Positions 35,556 to 45,700 of a DNA stretch of 64,000 nucleotides are shown piece after piece; the stretch's first letter is position 1, and each line of letters begins with the position of its first letter. This stretch comes from Pedobacter alluvionis. Lineage in GTDB: Bacteria > Bacteroidota > Bacteroidia > Sphingobacteriales > Sphingobacteriaceae. Both the position numbers and the translations under genes were made by a program. The notes beneath the pieces were generated by a model. That model made no database searches. It had not been told where the DNA came from and worked only from the letters and a program-made list of their open reading frames with translations. Location of the stretch: the NCBI RefSeq assembly GCF_003664035.1, contig NZ_RCCK01000011.1, positions 496,001-560,000 on the forward strand. Reading direction: 5' to 3'.

Positions 35556-36548
35556 TTATTCTTCGTCTAATTTAAATTTAGACAGGTTCATACCAAATGA
35601 TAAACCTTTTGATTTTACTAATTCCTGGATCTCTGTTAAAGATTTCTTACCGAAGTTTCTGAATTTTAACATATCAGCAACATCATAAGAAACTAAATCA
35701 GCTAAAGTACGGATATCAGCAGCTTTTAAGCAGTTTAATGCTCTAACTGAAAGATCCATATCTACCAATTCAGTTTTAAGGATTTTACGCATATGTAAAA
35801 TTTCCTCGTCAACTTCTTTAGTTTCTTCTTTAGCTTGAGATTCTAATACTAAATTCTCATCAGAGAATAACATAAAGTGTTGGATCAGGATCTTAGCCGC
35901 TTCTTTTAATGCTTCTTCCGGATGAATTGAACCGTCAGTAGAGATATCTAAAACCAATTTTTCATAATCCGTTTTTTGCTCAACACGAAAGTTTTCGATC
36001 GTGTATTTTACATTTTTCATTGGAGTATAAATCGAATCGATTGCGATTACACCTACAACAGCATCAGCAACTTTATTTTCTTCAGCAGGTACATAACCAC
36101 GTCCTTTATTGATGGTTAATTCCACTTCCAAAGTAACAGATTTATCCATATTGCAAATTACATGCTCAGGGTTTAAAACTGTAAAGTTGTTAGAGAATTT
36201 AGTGATATCACCAGCTTTGAACTGGTCTTGACCATTAACGATGATGAAAACTTTTTCAGAATCACCTGAATCACCTGTTTTCTTAAAACGCACTTGTTTT
36301 AAGTTTAAGATAATATCAGTTAAATCTTCTACAACACCTTTCATGGTAGAAAATTCGTGAGAAACGCCTGAAAAACGAATAGTAGTAATAGCATAACCTT
36401 CTAATGAAGAAAGTAAAATTCTTCTTAAGGCATTACCAATTGTTACACCGAAACCGGGCTCTAAAGGACGAAATTCAAATGTGCCATCGAAATCAGTTGA
36501 TTTCTGCATGATCACTTTGTCTGGTTTCTGAAATGCTAAAATTGCCAT
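35556..36548 (-). CDS. rpoA: RNA polymerase alpha subunit
   Basis: Protein of 330 aa. The N-terminal dimerisation domain is clear ([20 protein letters not shown]) and the C-terminal DNA-binding domain has [21 protein letters not shown] and [19 protein letters not shown] helices. A perfect intrinsic terminator lies between rpsD and this gene, and a GC hairpin directly after it, so its dosage relative to its neighbours may be set at the RNA level. Confidence 0.98.
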   Translation of the reverse strand: MAILAFQKPDKVIMQKSTDFDGTFEFRPLEPGFGVTIGNALRRILLSSLEGYAITTIRFSGVSHEFSTMKGVVEDLTDIILNLKQVRFKKTGDSGDSEKVFIIVNGQDQFKAGDITKFSNNFTVLNPEHVICNMDKSVTLEVELTINKGRGYVPAEENKVADAVVGVIAIDSIYTPMKNVKYTIENFRVEQKTDYEKLVLDISTDGSIHPEEALKEAAKILIQHFMLFSDENLVLESQAKEETKEVDEEILHMRKILKTELVDMDLSVRALNCLKAADIRTLADLVSYDVADMLKFRNFGKKSLTEIQELVKSKGLSFGMNLSKFKLDEE

Positions 36549-36589
36549 TTATAATTTTTTAAATTCGTTATTGAATATATAGTAACATG

Positions 36590-36623
36590 AAAAAAGTTAA
36601 TTACCCTTTTGAGGTAATTAACT
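36590..36623 (-). terminator. Intrinsic terminator between rpsD and rpoA
   Basis: On the minus strand AGTTAATTACC pairs perfectly with GGTAATTAACT (11 bp, 36595-36605 with 36613-36623), loop of 7, then six T. It starts 11 bases past the rpsD stop, inside what is normally one transcript. It would be expected to end part of the transcription, so rpoA may need read-through. Confidence 0.78.
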
Positions 36624-36633
36624 AGCTCATTTA

Positions 36634-37242
36634 TTACTTTGAGTACAACTCGATGATTAAGTTTTCCTTGATGTTTTCAGGAATCTCATCACGTTGAGGG
36701 TAGGTTAAGAATTTACCGGTTAATTCACTGGCATTCCATTCTAACCAGGCAAACTTATTAATAGTTCTACCTGCAACTGAGTTACTAATTGATTCTAAAG
36801 ATTTAGATTTTTCACGAACAGCAACCACATCACCAGCTTTTAACTGATATGAAGGGATATTTACAACTTCACCATTCACAGTTACGTGTTTATGGCTAAC
36901 TAACTGGCGTGCACCAGAACGGGTTGTTGAAATACCTAAACGGTAAACTGTGTTATCTAAACGTGCTTCTAATAATTGAAGTAAGTTATCACCTGTAATA
37001 CCAGCACGAGAAGATGCTTTTTTAAACAAGTTACTGAATTGTTTTTCCAATACACCATAAGTGTATTTTACTTTTTGTTTTTCCATTAACTGGATAGCAT
37101 ATTCAGATTGTTTTCCTCTTCTTTTTGATGAGCCATGTTGCCCAGGAGGATAATTTTTTCTGTCTAACACTTTATCAGGACCGAAGATTGGTTCTCTGAA
37201 TTTACGTGCAATTTTTGATTTTGGGCCTGTATATCTTGCCAT
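36634..37242 (-). CDS. rpsD: 30S ribosomal protein S4
   Basis: Primary rRNA-binding protein, 202 aa. N-terminal [18 protein letters not shown] and the S4 RNA-binding domain [21 protein letters not shown] are complete. In other bacteria S4 represses its own operon; structured elements lie before rpsM and after rpsD here. Confidence 0.98.
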   Translation of the reverse strand: MARYTGPKSKIARKFREPIFGPDKVLDRKNYPPGQHGSSKRRGKQSEYAIQLMEKQKVKYTYGVLEKQFSNLFKKASSRAGITGDNLLQLLEARLDNTVYRLGISTTRSGARQLVSHKHVTVNGEVVNIPSYQLKAGDVVAVREKSKSLESISNSVAGRTINKFAWLEWNASELTGKFLTYPQRDEIPENIKENLIIELYSK

Positions 37243-37303
37243 TTTTTTTCTGTTTTAAAGTATCATCCAACCTGAAGCTGGAGATTCTTAGCTTTAAAAT
37301 TAA

Positions 37304-37693
37304 TTAAACTCTTCTCTTTTTAGGAGGACGACATCCGTTGTGAGGAAGTGGAGTGATATCTTTAATAGACATTACCTCAATACCTGCTACTTGCAAAGTT
37401 CTGATTGCAGATTCACGACCTGAACCCGGACCTTTTACAAATACTTCAACTTTACGTAAACCTAGATCAAACGCAACTTTACCGCAATCTGAAGCTGCTT
37501 GACCAGCTGCATAAGGGGTGTTCTTTTTAGAACCTTTAAAGCCCATTTTACCAGCAGAAGACCATGAAATAGTCTGTCCGTTGTTGTTTGTTAAGGTAAC
37601 GATAATGTTGTTGAAGGTAGCATTGATATGTGCCTGACCAACAGGCTCAATTACAACGATACGTTTTTTTGTTACTTTTTTACTCTTAGCCAT
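37304..37693 (-). CDS. rpsK: 30S ribosomal protein S11
   Basis: Protein of 129 aa with the S11 core ([19 protein letters not shown]) and the conserved C-terminus [18 protein letters not shown]. Separated from rpsM by a 152-base gap holding a 15-bp inverted repeat. Confidence 0.98.
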   Translation of the reverse strand: MAKSKKVTKKRIVVIEPVGQAHINATFNNIIVTLTNNNGQTISWSSAGKMGFKGSKKNTPYAAGQAASDCGKVAFDLGLRKVEVFVKGPGSGRESAIRTLQVAGIEVMSIKDITPLPHNGCRPPKKRRV

Positions 37694-37704
37694 TTTATCT
37701 TTTA

Positions 37705-37825
37705 GATTTTAGATATGAGACTTGAGATATGAGACTTTCTCTACCCCGATACTCAGTATCCTACTTTTTATCTTTTATTCCAGATTTGAGCAGATTTTAA
37801 AGACATGATGCTCATATCTAAAATC
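37705..37825. repeat. Inverted repeat in the rpsM-rpsK gap
   Basis: GATTTTAGATATGAG (37705-37719) and CTCATATCTAAAATC (37811-37825) are a perfect 15-bp inverted repeat. The left arm is followed by a second near-copy (GAGATATGAGAC). It occupies nearly all of the gap and would be transcribed with the operon. Confidence 0.75.
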
Positions 37826-37845
37826 TCACTTCTCCTATCTATCTA

Positions 37846-38223
37846 TTACTTAGTAGCTTTTTTCTTGTTAGCAACTGTTTTTCTCTTACCCTTACGAGTA
37901 CGTGAGTTGTTTTTAGTACGTTGACCACGAGAAGGTAAACCTTTTCTGTGACGTAAACCACGGTAACAACCAATATCCATTAAACGCTTGATGTTTAACT
38001 GAACCTCTGAACGTAAAGCACCTTCTACTTTAATCTCATCGTTAATCATTGTACGGATTGCTGATAATTCATCATCAGACCAATCTTGTACTTTTTTGTT
38101 TAAATCGATACCTGCCGTAGTTAAAATACGTTGAGCAGTTGTTCTACCAATTCCGTAGATATAGGTTAAACCGATCTCACCTCTTTTGTTTCTTGGTAAA
38201 TCAATACCTGAAATCCTTGCCAT
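37846..38223 (-). CDS. rpsM: 30S ribosomal protein S13
   Basis: Protein of 125 aa with [21 protein letters not shown] at the start (first 20 shared with the family) and [24 protein letters not shown] near the end. A structured element lies directly upstream (38241-38280). Confidence 0.98.
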   Translation of the reverse strand: MARISGIDLPRNKRGEIGLTYIYGIGRTTAQRILTTAGIDLNKKVQDWSDDELSAIRTMINDEIKVEGALRSEVQLNIKRLMDIGCYRGLRHRKGLPSRGQRTKNNSRTRKGKRKTVANKKKATK

Positions 38224-38240
38224 ATTTATTTATGTTTTAC

Positions 38241-38280
38241 GTAACTCCGAACGGCGGGCCACCGTTGTGCGGTTCATTAC
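38241..38280 (-). promoter_or_regulatory. Structured leader element before rpsM
   Basis: Nested complementary segments: GTAA with TTAC (outer), CCG with CGG, and AACGG with CCGTT around a 7-base loop. It ends 17 bases before the rpsM start. In gammaproteobacteria S4 binds a structure at this position to repress the alpha operon; the same role here is only a suggestion. Confidence 0.4.
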
Positions 38281-38291
38281 AATATTCTTAA

Positions 38292-38408
38292 TTACCCTTG
38301 ACGTTGCTTGTATTTAGGATTTTTCTTGTTGATTACGTAAAGTTTTCCTTTACGGCGAATAATCTTGCAATCAGCGCTACGCTTTTTAATTGATGATCTA
38401 ACTTTCAT
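38292..38408 (-). CDS. rpmJ: 50S ribosomal protein L36
   Basis: 38 aa, read directly from the sequence: [20 protein letters not shown] at the start and YKQRQG at the end. Only one of the usual zinc ligands (Cys14) remains; the positions of the other Cys and the His are Ser, Asn/Lys and Tyr, so this is the zinc-free form. Lies one base downstream of infA. Confidence 0.95.
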   Translation of the reverse strand: MKVRSSIKKRSADCKIIRRKGKLYVINKKNPKYKQRQG

Positions 38409-38409
38409 T

Positions 38410-38628
38410 TTATTTGTATCTATAAGTAATGCGTCCTTTTGTTAAATCATAAGGAGACATTTCCAATTTAACCTTATCTCCAGGAAGAATCTTGATGTAG
38501 TGCATCCGCATCTTTCCTGAAATATGCGCAATAATCTCATGCCCGTTCTCTAGTTCTACCCGGAACATGGCATTGGATAATGCTTCTCTTATTACTCCGT
38601 CTTGTTCAATTGAGGCTTGTTTAGCCAT
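38410..38628 (-). CDS. infA: Translation initiation factor IF-1
   Basis: 72 aa single OB-fold protein ([20 protein letters not shown], then [18 protein letters not shown] and [11 protein letters not shown]). Between map and rpmJ, the usual place in this operon. A candidate internal promoter precedes it. Confidence 0.98.
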   Translation of the reverse strand: MAKQASIEQDGVIREALSNAMFRVELENGHEIIAHISGKMRMHYIKILPGDKVKLEMSPYDLTKGRITYRYK

Positions 38629-38672
38629 ATTTTATTGATTGTTACTTAATTAGCTGCTTCTAAACAGGGTTG

Positions 38673-38680
38673 CAAAATTA
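38673..38680 (-). promoter_or_regulatory. Candidate internal -7 box before infA
   Basis: The minus strand reads TAATTTTG followed by C, matching TAnnTTTG, 44 bases before the infA ATG. No TTG at -33, so tentative. Confidence 0.4.
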
Positions 38681-38699
38681 AATAAAAAATTTTAATTAT

Positions 38700-39485
38700 T
38701 TATTTTTTTTGTTGTAAAACTTCTTCTATTATAGAAAACGTTGATAAAACATCTGCTTTGCCCTTTTTTACGGCTATTGTGTGTTCAAAATGTGCCGATG
38801 GTTTATTGTCTTTACTGGTTACCGTCCATCCATCGTTATGGAATTTAACACCGGCTACGCCTGCATTGATCATGGGTTCTATCGCAATTACCATTCCTTC
38901 TTCAAGTTTGGGTCCTGCACCACGTTTCCCATAATTCGGAACTTCCGGCTTCTCATGAAGTTTTACACCAACACCATGTCCTACAAGTTCTCTTACTACG
39001 CCAAATCCGTTAGCTTCTGCATATTGCTGAACAGCGAAACCGATATCGCCGATCCGCATACCAACAACAGCTTTTTCTATACCCAATTCCAGGCACCGTT
39101 TAGTAACCTCAATCAATTTCTGCTTTTCTGCATCAATTTCCCCGATGGAGAAAGTATAAGCCGAATCACCAAAATAATTGTTTTTAATTACACCACAATC
39201 AACTGAAATCAGGTCGCCCTCCTGGATTACGTATTCACTTGGAAAACCATGAACAACCTGCTCGTTTGGCGAAATACATAAAGAATTGGGAAAACCATTA
39301 TAGTTTAAAAATGCCGGAATCGCTCCGTGATCACTTATAAACTCATAGGCTAGTTTATCTAACTGGATAGTAGTCATGCCTGCTTTTATCACCTTGGCCA
39401 CTTCGGCTAAAGTTTTAGAAACAAGCATGGAACTTTCTCTTATTAACTCGATCTCCTCAAGAGATTTGTAATAAATTTTAGACAT
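38700..39485 (-). CDS. map: Methionine aminopeptidase type I
   Basis: 261 aa metalloprotease that removes the initiator methionine. Metal ligands are in order: Asp in ISVDCGVI, Asp in YFGDSAYTF, His in LVGHGVGVKLHE, Glu in AIEPMI and the final Glu in HFEHTIAV. Eight bases after secY, part of the same operon. Confidence 0.97.
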   Translation of the reverse strand: MSKIYYKSLEEIELIRESSMLVSKTLAEVAKVIKAGMTTIQLDKLAYEFISDHGAIPAFLNYNGFPNSLCISPNEQVVHGFPSEYVIQEGDLISVDCGVIKNNYFGDSAYTFSIGEIDAEKQKLIEVTKRCLELGIEKAVVGMRIGDIGFAVQQYAEANGFGVVRELVGHGVGVKLHEKPEVPNYGKRGAGPKLEEGMVIAIEPMINAGVAGVKFHNDGWTVTSKDNKPSAHFEHTIAVKKGKADVLSTFSIIEEVLQQKK

Positions 39486-39493
39486 CCGTTACA

Positions 39494-40834
39494 CTACAAC
39501 GCTGCGTTGCTACTTGCAGCAGGAACTCCTGTTCTGCCAGTAACTCTACCCGTTTTCATCAAACCATCATAATGGCGCATCAATAAATAACTTTCGATCT
39601 GTTGCAAAGTATCCAATACAACACCAACTAAAATCAATAAAGAAGTACCACCGAAAAAGTGTGCAAACTCTTGCTTAATACCGAACTTAACCGCTAAAGA
39701 AGGTAAAATAGCAATGATCGCTAAAAATACCGCACCTGGGAAAGTGATTTTAGAAATTACATCATCAATAAAAGTTGATGTTGCAAAACCTGGCTTAATA
39801 CCTGGGATAAAACCACCGTTTTTCTTCATATCATCACTCATTTGAGTTGGATTAACTGTAATGGCAGTATAGAAGAAAGTAAATGCGATAATTAAAAATG
39901 CGAACGTTAAGCTATAAGCCAACGAAGTTGTGTTGCTGAACTGGATTAACCAAGAACCTTGTAATGAAGGAACAAACTGCATTAAAGCACCTGGAATAAA
40001 CATTAACGCCTGAGCAAAAATGATCGGCATAACACCAGCTGCATTTACCTTTAAAGGAATGTACTGACGAACACCACCAAACTGGCGGTTACCAACGATT
40101 TTTTTAGCGTATTGTACAGGTACTTTACGTACACCTTGAACAATTAAAATGGTAAACATTACCACTGCAAATAAAGCAACAATCTCTAAAACCAATGCAA
40201 CCGGGCCTCCACCTTCACTAGATGAGCCTACACGTGCACTAAACTCCTGAGAAATTGCAACTGGTAAACGGGCAATAATACCAACCATGATGATTAGCGA
40301 TGTACCGTTACCAATACCTTTATCTGTAATTTTTTCACCTAACCACATTACAAATAATGTACCTGCTGTTAATACAAACGTAGATAACACTAAAAATAAA
40401 GTATTTGGCAACAAAATAGCTTCTGCAGGAACTTGCGTTTTAACGTAACCAACAGATTGAACGATTGTGATCGCTACCGTTAGGTAACGGGTAATCTGGT
40501 TCATTTTCTTTCTACCACTTTCGCCCTCTTTCTGCATTTTTTGGAAAGAAGGAACAGCAATACCTAATAGTTGCACCACGATAGACGCAGAGATATAAGG
40601 CATTACCCCCAATGCTAAAATAGACACACGAGAGAAAGAACCTCCGGCAAACATATCTAGTAAGCCTAAGATTCCTGATTTTTCGTTATTGCCTAAAGCA
40701 GTTGGATCTACACCTGGTAAAACCACGTGAGATACGAAACGGTATACCAAAAGAATTAAGAGCGTAAACAATATACGCTCTTTTAATTCCTGAATTTTCC
40801 AGATATTACTTAAAGTAGTAAATAGCTTCTTCAT
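39494..40834 (-). CDS. secY: Preprotein translocase subunit SecY
   Basis: 446 aa channel protein with ten hydrophobic segments. Diagnostic stretches include GILGLLDMFAGGSFSRVSI in the plug region, ITDKGIGNGTSLIIM and GGFIPGIKPG. Located between rplO and map as usual. Confidence 0.98.
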   Translation of the reverse strand: MKKLFTTLSNIWKIQELKERILFTLLILLVYRFVSHVVLPGVDPTALGNNEKSGILGLLDMFAGGSFSRVSILALGVMPYISASIVVQLLGIAVPSFQKMQKEGESGRKKMNQITRYLTVAITIVQSVGYVKTQVPAEAILLPNTLFLVLSTFVLTAGTLFVMWLGEKITDKGIGNGTSLIIMVGIIARLPVAISQEFSARVGSSSEGGGPVALVLEIVALFAVVMFTILIVQGVRKVPVQYAKKIVGNRQFGGVRQYIPLKVNAAGVMPIIFAQALMFIPGALMQFVPSLQGSWLIQFSNTTSLAYSLTFAFLIIAFTFFYTAITVNPTQMSDDMKKNGGFIPGIKPGFATSTFIDDVISKITFPGAVFLAIIAILPSLAVKFGIKQEFAHFFGGTSLLILVGVVLDTLQQIESYLLMRHYDGLMKTGRVTGRTGVPAASSNAAL

Positions 40835-40841
40835 TTAATAA

Positions 40842-41288
40842 TTACAATTTTACAATAGAACCACCTGCAGCTTCAATAGCTTTTTGTGCGGTTGCAGAGA
40901 ACGCATGTGCTGTAATTTCTAGCTTTGCTTTAACTTCACCACGACCTAAAATTTTAACTAAGTCGTTTTTAGAAGCTAAACCATGTGCTTGTAAAGCAGC
41001 AAAATCGATAGTTGTTAAGCTGTGTTTTTCAGCTAAAGTTTGTAAAACATCTAAGTTTACACCAACATACTCAGTACGGTTAATTGGTTTGAAACCAACT
41101 TTAGGCACACGACGTTGTAAAGGCATTTGACCACCTTCAAAACCGATTTTAGTTTTGTGACCTGAACGAGAACCCGCACCTTTGTGACCACGAGTTGAAG
41201 TACCGCCACGACCAGAACCTGTACCACGACCAATTCTTTTGCTGTTTTTTGTAGAACCTACTGCAGGTTTTAAATTACTTAAATTCAT
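40842..41288 (-). CDS. rplO: 50S ribosomal protein L15
   Basis: 148 aa from the ATG giving [20 protein letters not shown]; a longer frame upstream would run into the rpmD-rplO gap. The Gly/Arg-rich N-terminus ([20 protein letters not shown]) is typical. Confidence 0.97.
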   Translation of the reverse strand: MNLSNLKPAVGSTKNSKRIGRGTGSGRGGTSTRGHKGAGSRSGHKTKIGFEGGQMPLQRRVPKVGFKPINRTEYVGVNLDVLQTLAEKHSLTTIDFAALQAHGLASKNDLVKILGRGEVKAKLEITAHAFSATAQKAIEAAGGSIVKL

Positions 41289-41348
41289 TTTTTTGAATTT
41301 GTGTTGCCCTTCGCTTTCACTAAACAGGTACAACGATTAAACATATAT

Positions 41349-41382
41349 AAAGGTAATACCGGTTTTACCCAATATTACCTTT
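41349..41382 (-). other. Hairpin between rpmD and rplO
   Basis: AAAGGTAATA and TATTACCTTT (41349-41358, 41373-41382) form a perfect 10-bp stem around a 14-base loop, 10 bases past the rpmD stop. The sequence after it is ATATATG, not a T-tract. Confidence 0.65.
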
Positions 41383-41392
41383 AAAACTTTTA

Positions 41393-41572
41393 CTAGATTG
41401 CTTCGATTGCTACCAAATGGTTCACTTTGCGAACCATACCGATAATTTGTGGAGTAGCCTCAACCTCAACACTTTGGTTCATTTTAGATAAACCCAAAGC
41501 CTGAACGGTTCTTTTTTGGCGCTCGCTTCTGTCGATAACGCTTTTTACTTGTGTTATTTTGATCTTAGCCAT
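41393..41572 (-). CDS. rpmD: 50S ribosomal protein L30
   Basis: 59 aa, read directly: MAKIKITQVKSVIDRSERQK at the start, GMVRKVNHLVAIEAI at the end. Four bases after rpsE. Short, single beta-alpha-beta-alpha-beta fold protein. Confidence 0.96.
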   Translation of the reverse strand: MAKIKITQVKSVIDRSERQKRTVQALGLSKMNQSVEVEATPQIIGMVRKVNHLVAIEAI

Positions 41573-41576
41573 AATA

Positions 41577-42095
41577 TTATCCGTTAAATACTTTGTTTAA
41601 ATCTATACCACGGGTTTGAGCTACCGTATAAGCATCACGCATTTTAGTTAATGCATCAACAGTTGCTTTTACCACGTTGTGTGGGTTAGATGATCCTTTA
41701 GATTTTGCCAATACGTTGTGTACACCAGCACTCTCTAATACCGCACGCATTGCACCGCCAGCAATTACTCCGGTACCTACTGCAGCTGGTTTGATTAAAA
41801 CAAAACCACCTGAGAATTTACCGATTTGCTCGTGAGGAACAGTACCGTTTAAAATTGGCACTTTTACTAAATTCTTTTTAGCATCATCCACACCTTTAGC
41901 GATTGCTTCAGTTACCTCTTTCGCTTTACCTAAACCGAAACCAACAACACCGTTTTCATCACCTACAACAACAATTGCTGAGAAGCTGAAAGTACGGCCA
42001 CCTTTGGTTACTTTGGCAACGCGTTGTATACTAACCAAACGATCCTTTAATTCGATATCGGTGGTTTTTACTCTTTTTATATTAATAGTTGACAT
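41577..42095 (-). CDS. rpsE: 30S ribosomal protein S5
   Basis: 172 aa with the double-stranded RNA-binding N-domain ([21 protein letters not shown]) and [17 protein letters not shown]. Between rplR and rpmD. Confidence 0.98.
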   Translation of the reverse strand: MSTINIKRVKTTDIELKDRLVSIQRVAKVTKGGRTFSFSAIVVVGDENGVVGFGLGKAKEVTEAIAKGVDDAKKNLVKVPILNGTVPHEQIGKFSGGFVLIKPAAVGTGVIAGGAMRAVLESAGVHNVLAKSKGSSNPHNVVKATVDALTKMRDAYTVAQTRGIDLNKVFNG

Positions 42096-42112
42096 CTTAC
42101 TTTTTCTTCAGA

Positions 42113-42466
42113 TTAAAATACTAAACCAGCTTCGCGGGCACCCTCTGCCAACGATTTTACACGACCGTGGTATAAATAGCCATTTCTATCGAAAACAACT
42201 TCTTTAACACCTGCTGCAATTGCTTTTTCGGCAACTAATTTACCTACTGCAACTGATTGATCGCTCTTGTTTCCAGTACCAGTAAAATCTTTCGATAATG
42301 ATGATGCTGATGCTATTGTTGTACCGGTTACATCGTTAATTACCTGCGCATAAATCCCTTTATTGCTTCTATATACAGATAACCTTGGACGTTCTTCTGA
42401 ACCGGTAAGTCTTTTTCTGATCCCTTTTTTAATACGATCTCTTCTTGATAATTTTTTACCTGCCAT
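42113..42466 (-). CDS. rplR: 50S ribosomal protein L18
   Basis: 117 aa 5S rRNA-binding protein; [18 protein letters not shown] and the C-terminal [20 protein letters not shown] are diagnostic. Confidence 0.98.
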   Translation of the reverse strand: MAGKKLSRRDRIKKGIRKRLTGSEERPRLSVYRSNKGIYAQVINDVTGTTIASASSLSKDFTGTGNKSDQSVAVGKLVAEKAIAAGVKEVVFDRNGYLYHGRVKSLAEGAREAGLVF

Positions 42467-42471
42467 GATTA

Positions 42472-43029
42472 CTATTTTTTAGATGCTGATTTACCTGCTT
42501 TTCTTCTTAACACTTCACCTACAAACTTGATACCTTTACCTTTGTATGGCTCTGGTGCACGTAACGAACGGATTTTCGCTGCTACCTGACCGATCAGTTG
42601 TTTATCAGTACTCTCTAAAATGATTTTAGGAGTCTGACCTTTTTCTGATGATGTAGTTACTTTAATTTCTTCTGGTAACTGGAATACATAATGGTGAGAA
42701 TAACCTAAAACCAGATCTAATGTATTACCTGTGTTTGTAGCACGGTAACCAACACCTACTAATTCCTGAGTTAATTTATAACCTTCTGTAACACCAACAA
42801 CCATGTTGTTAAGCAATGAGCGATATAAACCGTGTAATGCTTTGTGTTTCTTTTGTTCTGAAGGACGTTGAACTGTTAAAATTCCGTCTTCCTGACTTAC
42901 AGTGATATCTGAATCTACTGCTTGTGTTAATTCACCTTTAGGACCTTTTACAGTTACTACGTTATCTTTTGATACGGTAATTGTAACACCTGCAGGGATT
43001 GTAATTGGGGCTTTTCCTATTCTTGACAT
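42472..43029 (-). CDS. rplF: 50S ribosomal protein L6
   Basis: 185 aa with two L6 repeats; [17 protein letters not shown] at the start and [20 protein letters not shown] near the end. Confidence 0.98.
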   Translation of the reverse strand: MSRIGKAPITIPAGVTITVSKDNVVTVKGPKGELTQAVDSDITVSQEDGILTVQRPSEQKKHKALHGLYRSLLNNMVVGVTEGYKLTQELVGVGYRATNTGNTLDLVLGYSHHYVFQLPEEIKVTTSSEKGQTPKIILESTDKQLIGQVAAKIRSLRAPEPYKGKGIKFVGEVLRRKAGKSASKK

Positions 43030-43047
43030 TGTGCTGTTCTCCTAATA

Positions 43048-43446
43048 TTAATAAACGTGACACAATACCTCACCACCAATGTTTAATTTGGCTGCTTCTT
43101 TATCGGTCATTACACCTTTAGAAGTAGATAAGATTGCGATACCTAAACCGTTTAATACTCTTGGCATATTTTCAACACCAGCATAGTTTCTCAAACCTGG
43201 TTTACTTACTCGCACTAATGTACGAATAGCAGGAACTTTAGTAATTGGATTGTATTTCAAAGCAATTTTAATGGTGCCTTGAACTGTAGTATCTTCAAAC
43301 TTGTAGTTCGCGATGTAACCTTTGTCAAAAAGAACTTTAGTAATTTCTTTTTTAAGGTTTGATGCAGGAATTTCTACAACACGGTGGTTGGCCTTAATGG
43401 CATTCCTTACTCTTGTTAAATAATCTGCTATTGGATCTGTATTCAT
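43048..43446 (-). CDS. rpsH: 30S ribosomal protein S8
   Basis: 132 aa; DPIADYLTRVRNAIKA and the C-terminal ISTSKGVMTDKEA are typical. S8 represses the spc operon in E. coli. The 155-base gap before it contains two direct copies of GGTAGCAG (43476-43503 on the minus strand) around CCACAGCTGG, and repeat D copy 1. Confidence 0.98.
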   Translation of the reverse strand: MNTDPIADYLTRVRNAIKANHRVVEIPASNLKKEITKVLFDKGYIANYKFEDTTVQGTIKIALKYNPITKVPAIRTLVRVSKPGLRNYAGVENMPRVLNGLGIAILSTSKGVMTDKEAAKLNIGGEVLCHVY

Positions 43447-43535
43447 TTTTTATTGTTTTTGATAGTGGTTTCCTTCTGCTACCCAGCTGTGGGACCTGCT
43501 ACCGGTTAAAATTCTTTTTTTAGTAAATAGATATA

Positions 43536-43580
43536 AGTATCAAGTATCAAGACCAAATTGGTTTCTTGCTACTTGATACT
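43536..43580. repeat. AGTATCAAG inverted repeat family D, copy 1 (rpsN-rpsH gap)
   Basis: AGTATCAAGTA (43536-43546) and TACTTGATACT (43570-43580) are a perfect 11-bp inverted repeat; CAAGA and TCTTG extend the stem after a mismatch. Partner at 61406-61450. Confidence 0.78.
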
Positions 43581-43601
43581 AAATACTTTATACTAATTAT
43601 A

Positions 43602-43871
43602 TTACCAAGATGCCTTTTTAACACCTGGTATTTTACCGTCTAGTGCCATCTGGCGGAACGTTACCCTTGAAATACCAAAGGTACGCATATATCCACGAGG
43701 ACGACCAGTTAATTTACAACGGTTGTGTAAACGTACCGGAGATGAGTTTTTAGGTAATTTATCTAAACCCTCGAAATCTCCTGCAGCTTTTAATACTGCA
43801 CGTTTTTCAGCGTATCTAGCTACCAATTTTTGGCGCTTAACTTCGCGTGCTTTTACACCTTCTTTTGCCAT
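43602..43871 (-). CDS. rpsN: 30S ribosomal protein S14 (zinc-free form)
   Basis: 89 aa; C-terminal [19 protein letters not shown] and [10 protein letters not shown]. Only one Cys, so this is the long zinc-independent type. ATG overlaps the rplE stop by one base. Confidence 0.98.
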   Translation of the reverse strand: MAKEGVKAREVKRQKLVARYAEKRAVLKAAGDFEGLDKLPKNSSPVRLHNRCKLTGRPRGYMRTFGISRVTFRQMALDGKIPGVKKASW

Positions 43872-44434
43872 TATTCTGCTGTTTTTTGATTTTTAAATGG
43901 TAATCCGAATTGTTTCAATAACTCAAGAGCCTCAACGTCAGATTTTGCCGAAGTTACGAAAGTTATATCCATACCTAAAATTTTATTGATTTTATCGATA
44001 TTAATCTCAGGAAAGATGATTTGCTCAGTAACACCTAATGTATAGTTACCTTTTCCATCAAATCCTTTATCATTGATACCTTTGAAATCACGGATACGAG
44101 GCAAAGCCACAGAGATCAAACGATCTAAGAACTCGTACATGTTGTTATCGCGTAAAGTAACACGTACACCTACCGGCATACCTTTACGTAATTTAAAGTT
44201 AGAGATATCTTTCTTTGAATTAGCCGGAACCGCTTGCTGACCAGTAATGGTAGTCAACTCAACGATAGTGGTATCCATAATTTTCTTATCTGTAACAGAA
44301 AAACGACCAACACCCTGATTGATACAGATTTTTTCCAATTTAGGAACCTGCATTACAGTTTTGTACTGAAATTTTTCTTTTAGTGCATTTACAACTTCTT
44401 CTTTGTATTTGCTTTTTAATCTAGGTGTAGCCAT
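43871..44434 (-). CDS. rplE: 50S ribosomal protein L5
   Basis: 187 aa 5S rRNA-binding protein; [30 protein letters not shown] and [10 protein letters not shown]. One-base overlaps with both rplX and rpsN. Confidence 0.98.
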   Translation of the reverse strand: MATPRLKSKYKEEVVNALKEKFQYKTVMQVPKLEKICINQGVGRFSVTDKKIMDTTIVELTTITGQQAVPANSKKDISNFKLRKGMPVGVRVTLRDNNMYEFLDRLISVALPRIRDFKGINDKGFDGKGNYTLGVTEQIIFPEINIDKINKILGMDITFVTSAKSDVEALELLKQFGLPFKNQKTAE

Positions 44435-44775
44435 TATTTAATCTCCTCCCCTGAAATTTTAGCAACTCTAACTAATTTACCATCTGCGTTAAGTTTACGA
44501 CCTACGCGGGTAGCTTTACCAGATTTTGGATCAACCAACATCAAGTTAGAAATGTGAAGAGCAGCTTCTTTTTTAATAATACCACCGTTTGGATTAGCAG
44601 CATTTGGTTTAGTATGTTTAGATACTAAGTTAATGCCTTCCACAATGGCTCTGTTTTTATCTATAAGTACTGAAAGTACTTTTCCTTGTTGACCTTTTGA
44701 ATCGCCAGCAATGACTTTAACTAAATCTCCTGTGCGGATTTTAAGTTTTGATGGTGTATTTACTTTGTTTCCCAT
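44434..44775 (-). CDS. rplX: 50S ribosomal protein L24
   Basis: 113 aa with the KOW motif ([20 protein letters not shown]). Between rplN and rplE with almost no spacing. Confidence 0.98.
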   Translation of the reverse strand: MGNKVNTPSKLKIRTGDLVKVIAGDSKGQQGKVLSVLIDKNRAIVEGINLVSKHTKPNAANPNGGIIKKEAALHISNLMLVDPKSGKATRVGRKLNADGKLVRVAKISGEEIK

Positions 44776-44776
44776 T

Positions 44777-45145
44777 TTATAATACCTCCGGTGCTAATGA
44801 TACAATTTTCATGAATTGTTTTTCACGTAGTTCTCTCGCAACCGGGCCAAAGATACGTGTACCTCTTGGCTCATCCTGTGCGTTCAATAATACAGCAGCA
44901 TTATCGTCAAAACGGATATAAGAACCATCTTTACGACGGATTTCTTTTTTAGTTCTTACAACAACTGCTTTAGAAACTGTACCTTTTTTAATGTTACCAG
45001 AAGGTAACGCGCTTTTTACGGTAACAACTACTTTATCACCAATTGAAGCATAACGTTTGCCGGTTCCACCTAGCACGCGAATTACCAATACTTCTTTTGC
45101 GCCGCTGTTATCAGCAACGTTTAATCTCGATTCCTGTTGTACCAT
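44777..45145 (-). CDS. rplN: 50S ribosomal protein L14
   Basis: 122 aa; [20 protein letters not shown] and [20 protein letters not shown] are diagnostic. One base from rplX. Confidence 0.98.
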   Translation of the reverse strand: MVQQESRLNVADNSGAKEVLVIRVLGGTGKRYASIGDKVVVTVKSALPSGNIKKGTVSKAVVVRTKKEIRRKDGSYIRFDDNAAVLLNAQDEPRGTRIFGPVARELREKQFMKIVSLAPEVL

Positions 45146-45146
45146 C

Positions 45147-45401
45147 TTATTTAGCTCTTTCTAAAATTTGTACCAATCTCCAGTTCTTGTTTTTACTCAA
45201 AGGACGAGTTTCCATAATCAATACTGTATCACCAATACCGCATTCGTTTTTCTCGTCGTGAGCCATAAATTTGGTAGTTTTCTTTACGAACTTACCATAA
45301 ATCGGGTGTTTTACTTTACGTTCCACGCTCACTACAACAGATTTATCCATCTTGTTGCTTACCACTAACCCGGTTCTTGTTTTTCTTAATTGTCTTTCCA
45401 T
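45147..45401 (-). CDS. rpsQ: 30S ribosomal protein S17
   Basis: 84 aa from the ATG giving [20 protein letters not shown]; a TTG four codons upstream is possible. [20 protein letters not shown] is typical. Confidence 0.97.
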   Translation of the reverse strand: MERQLRKTRTGLVVSNKMDKSVVVSVERKVKHPIYGKFVKKTTKFMAHDEKNECGIGDTVLIMETRPLSKNKNWRLVQILERAK

Positions 45402-45414
45402 GTCGACTCTCAAA

Positions 45415-45627
45415 TTATTTAGTTTCAGTAGCTGACTCAGTGTTTTTCACTTTAGTCAACTCAGTGTTTAAACGGGCTATGTCTTTCCTTACTTTTGCAA
45501 TACGTGAAGGATTTTCGATAGCTGAAATAGTGTGAGCGAACTTCAATTTTGATAAGTTCTCTTTTTCTTCCGCAATCTTAGCTACTAATTCTTCTTTTGA
45601 AAGCCCTGTGATTTCTGAATTTTTCAT
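45415..45627 (-). CDS. rpmC: 50S ribosomal protein L29
   Basis: 70 aa two-helix protein ([31 protein letters not shown]) with a short Thr/Glu-rich tail. Between rplP and rpsQ. Confidence 0.97.
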   Translation of the reverse strand: MKNSEITGLSKEELVAKIAEEKENLSKLKFAHTISAIENPSRIAKVRKDIARLNTELTKVKNTESATETK

Positions 45628-45700
45628 TTTTCTTTTTCTTTTACGTTGAGTGTAGCGGTTATAATAAACAAGTATTTACAACATTCACCTCAACACTTTA

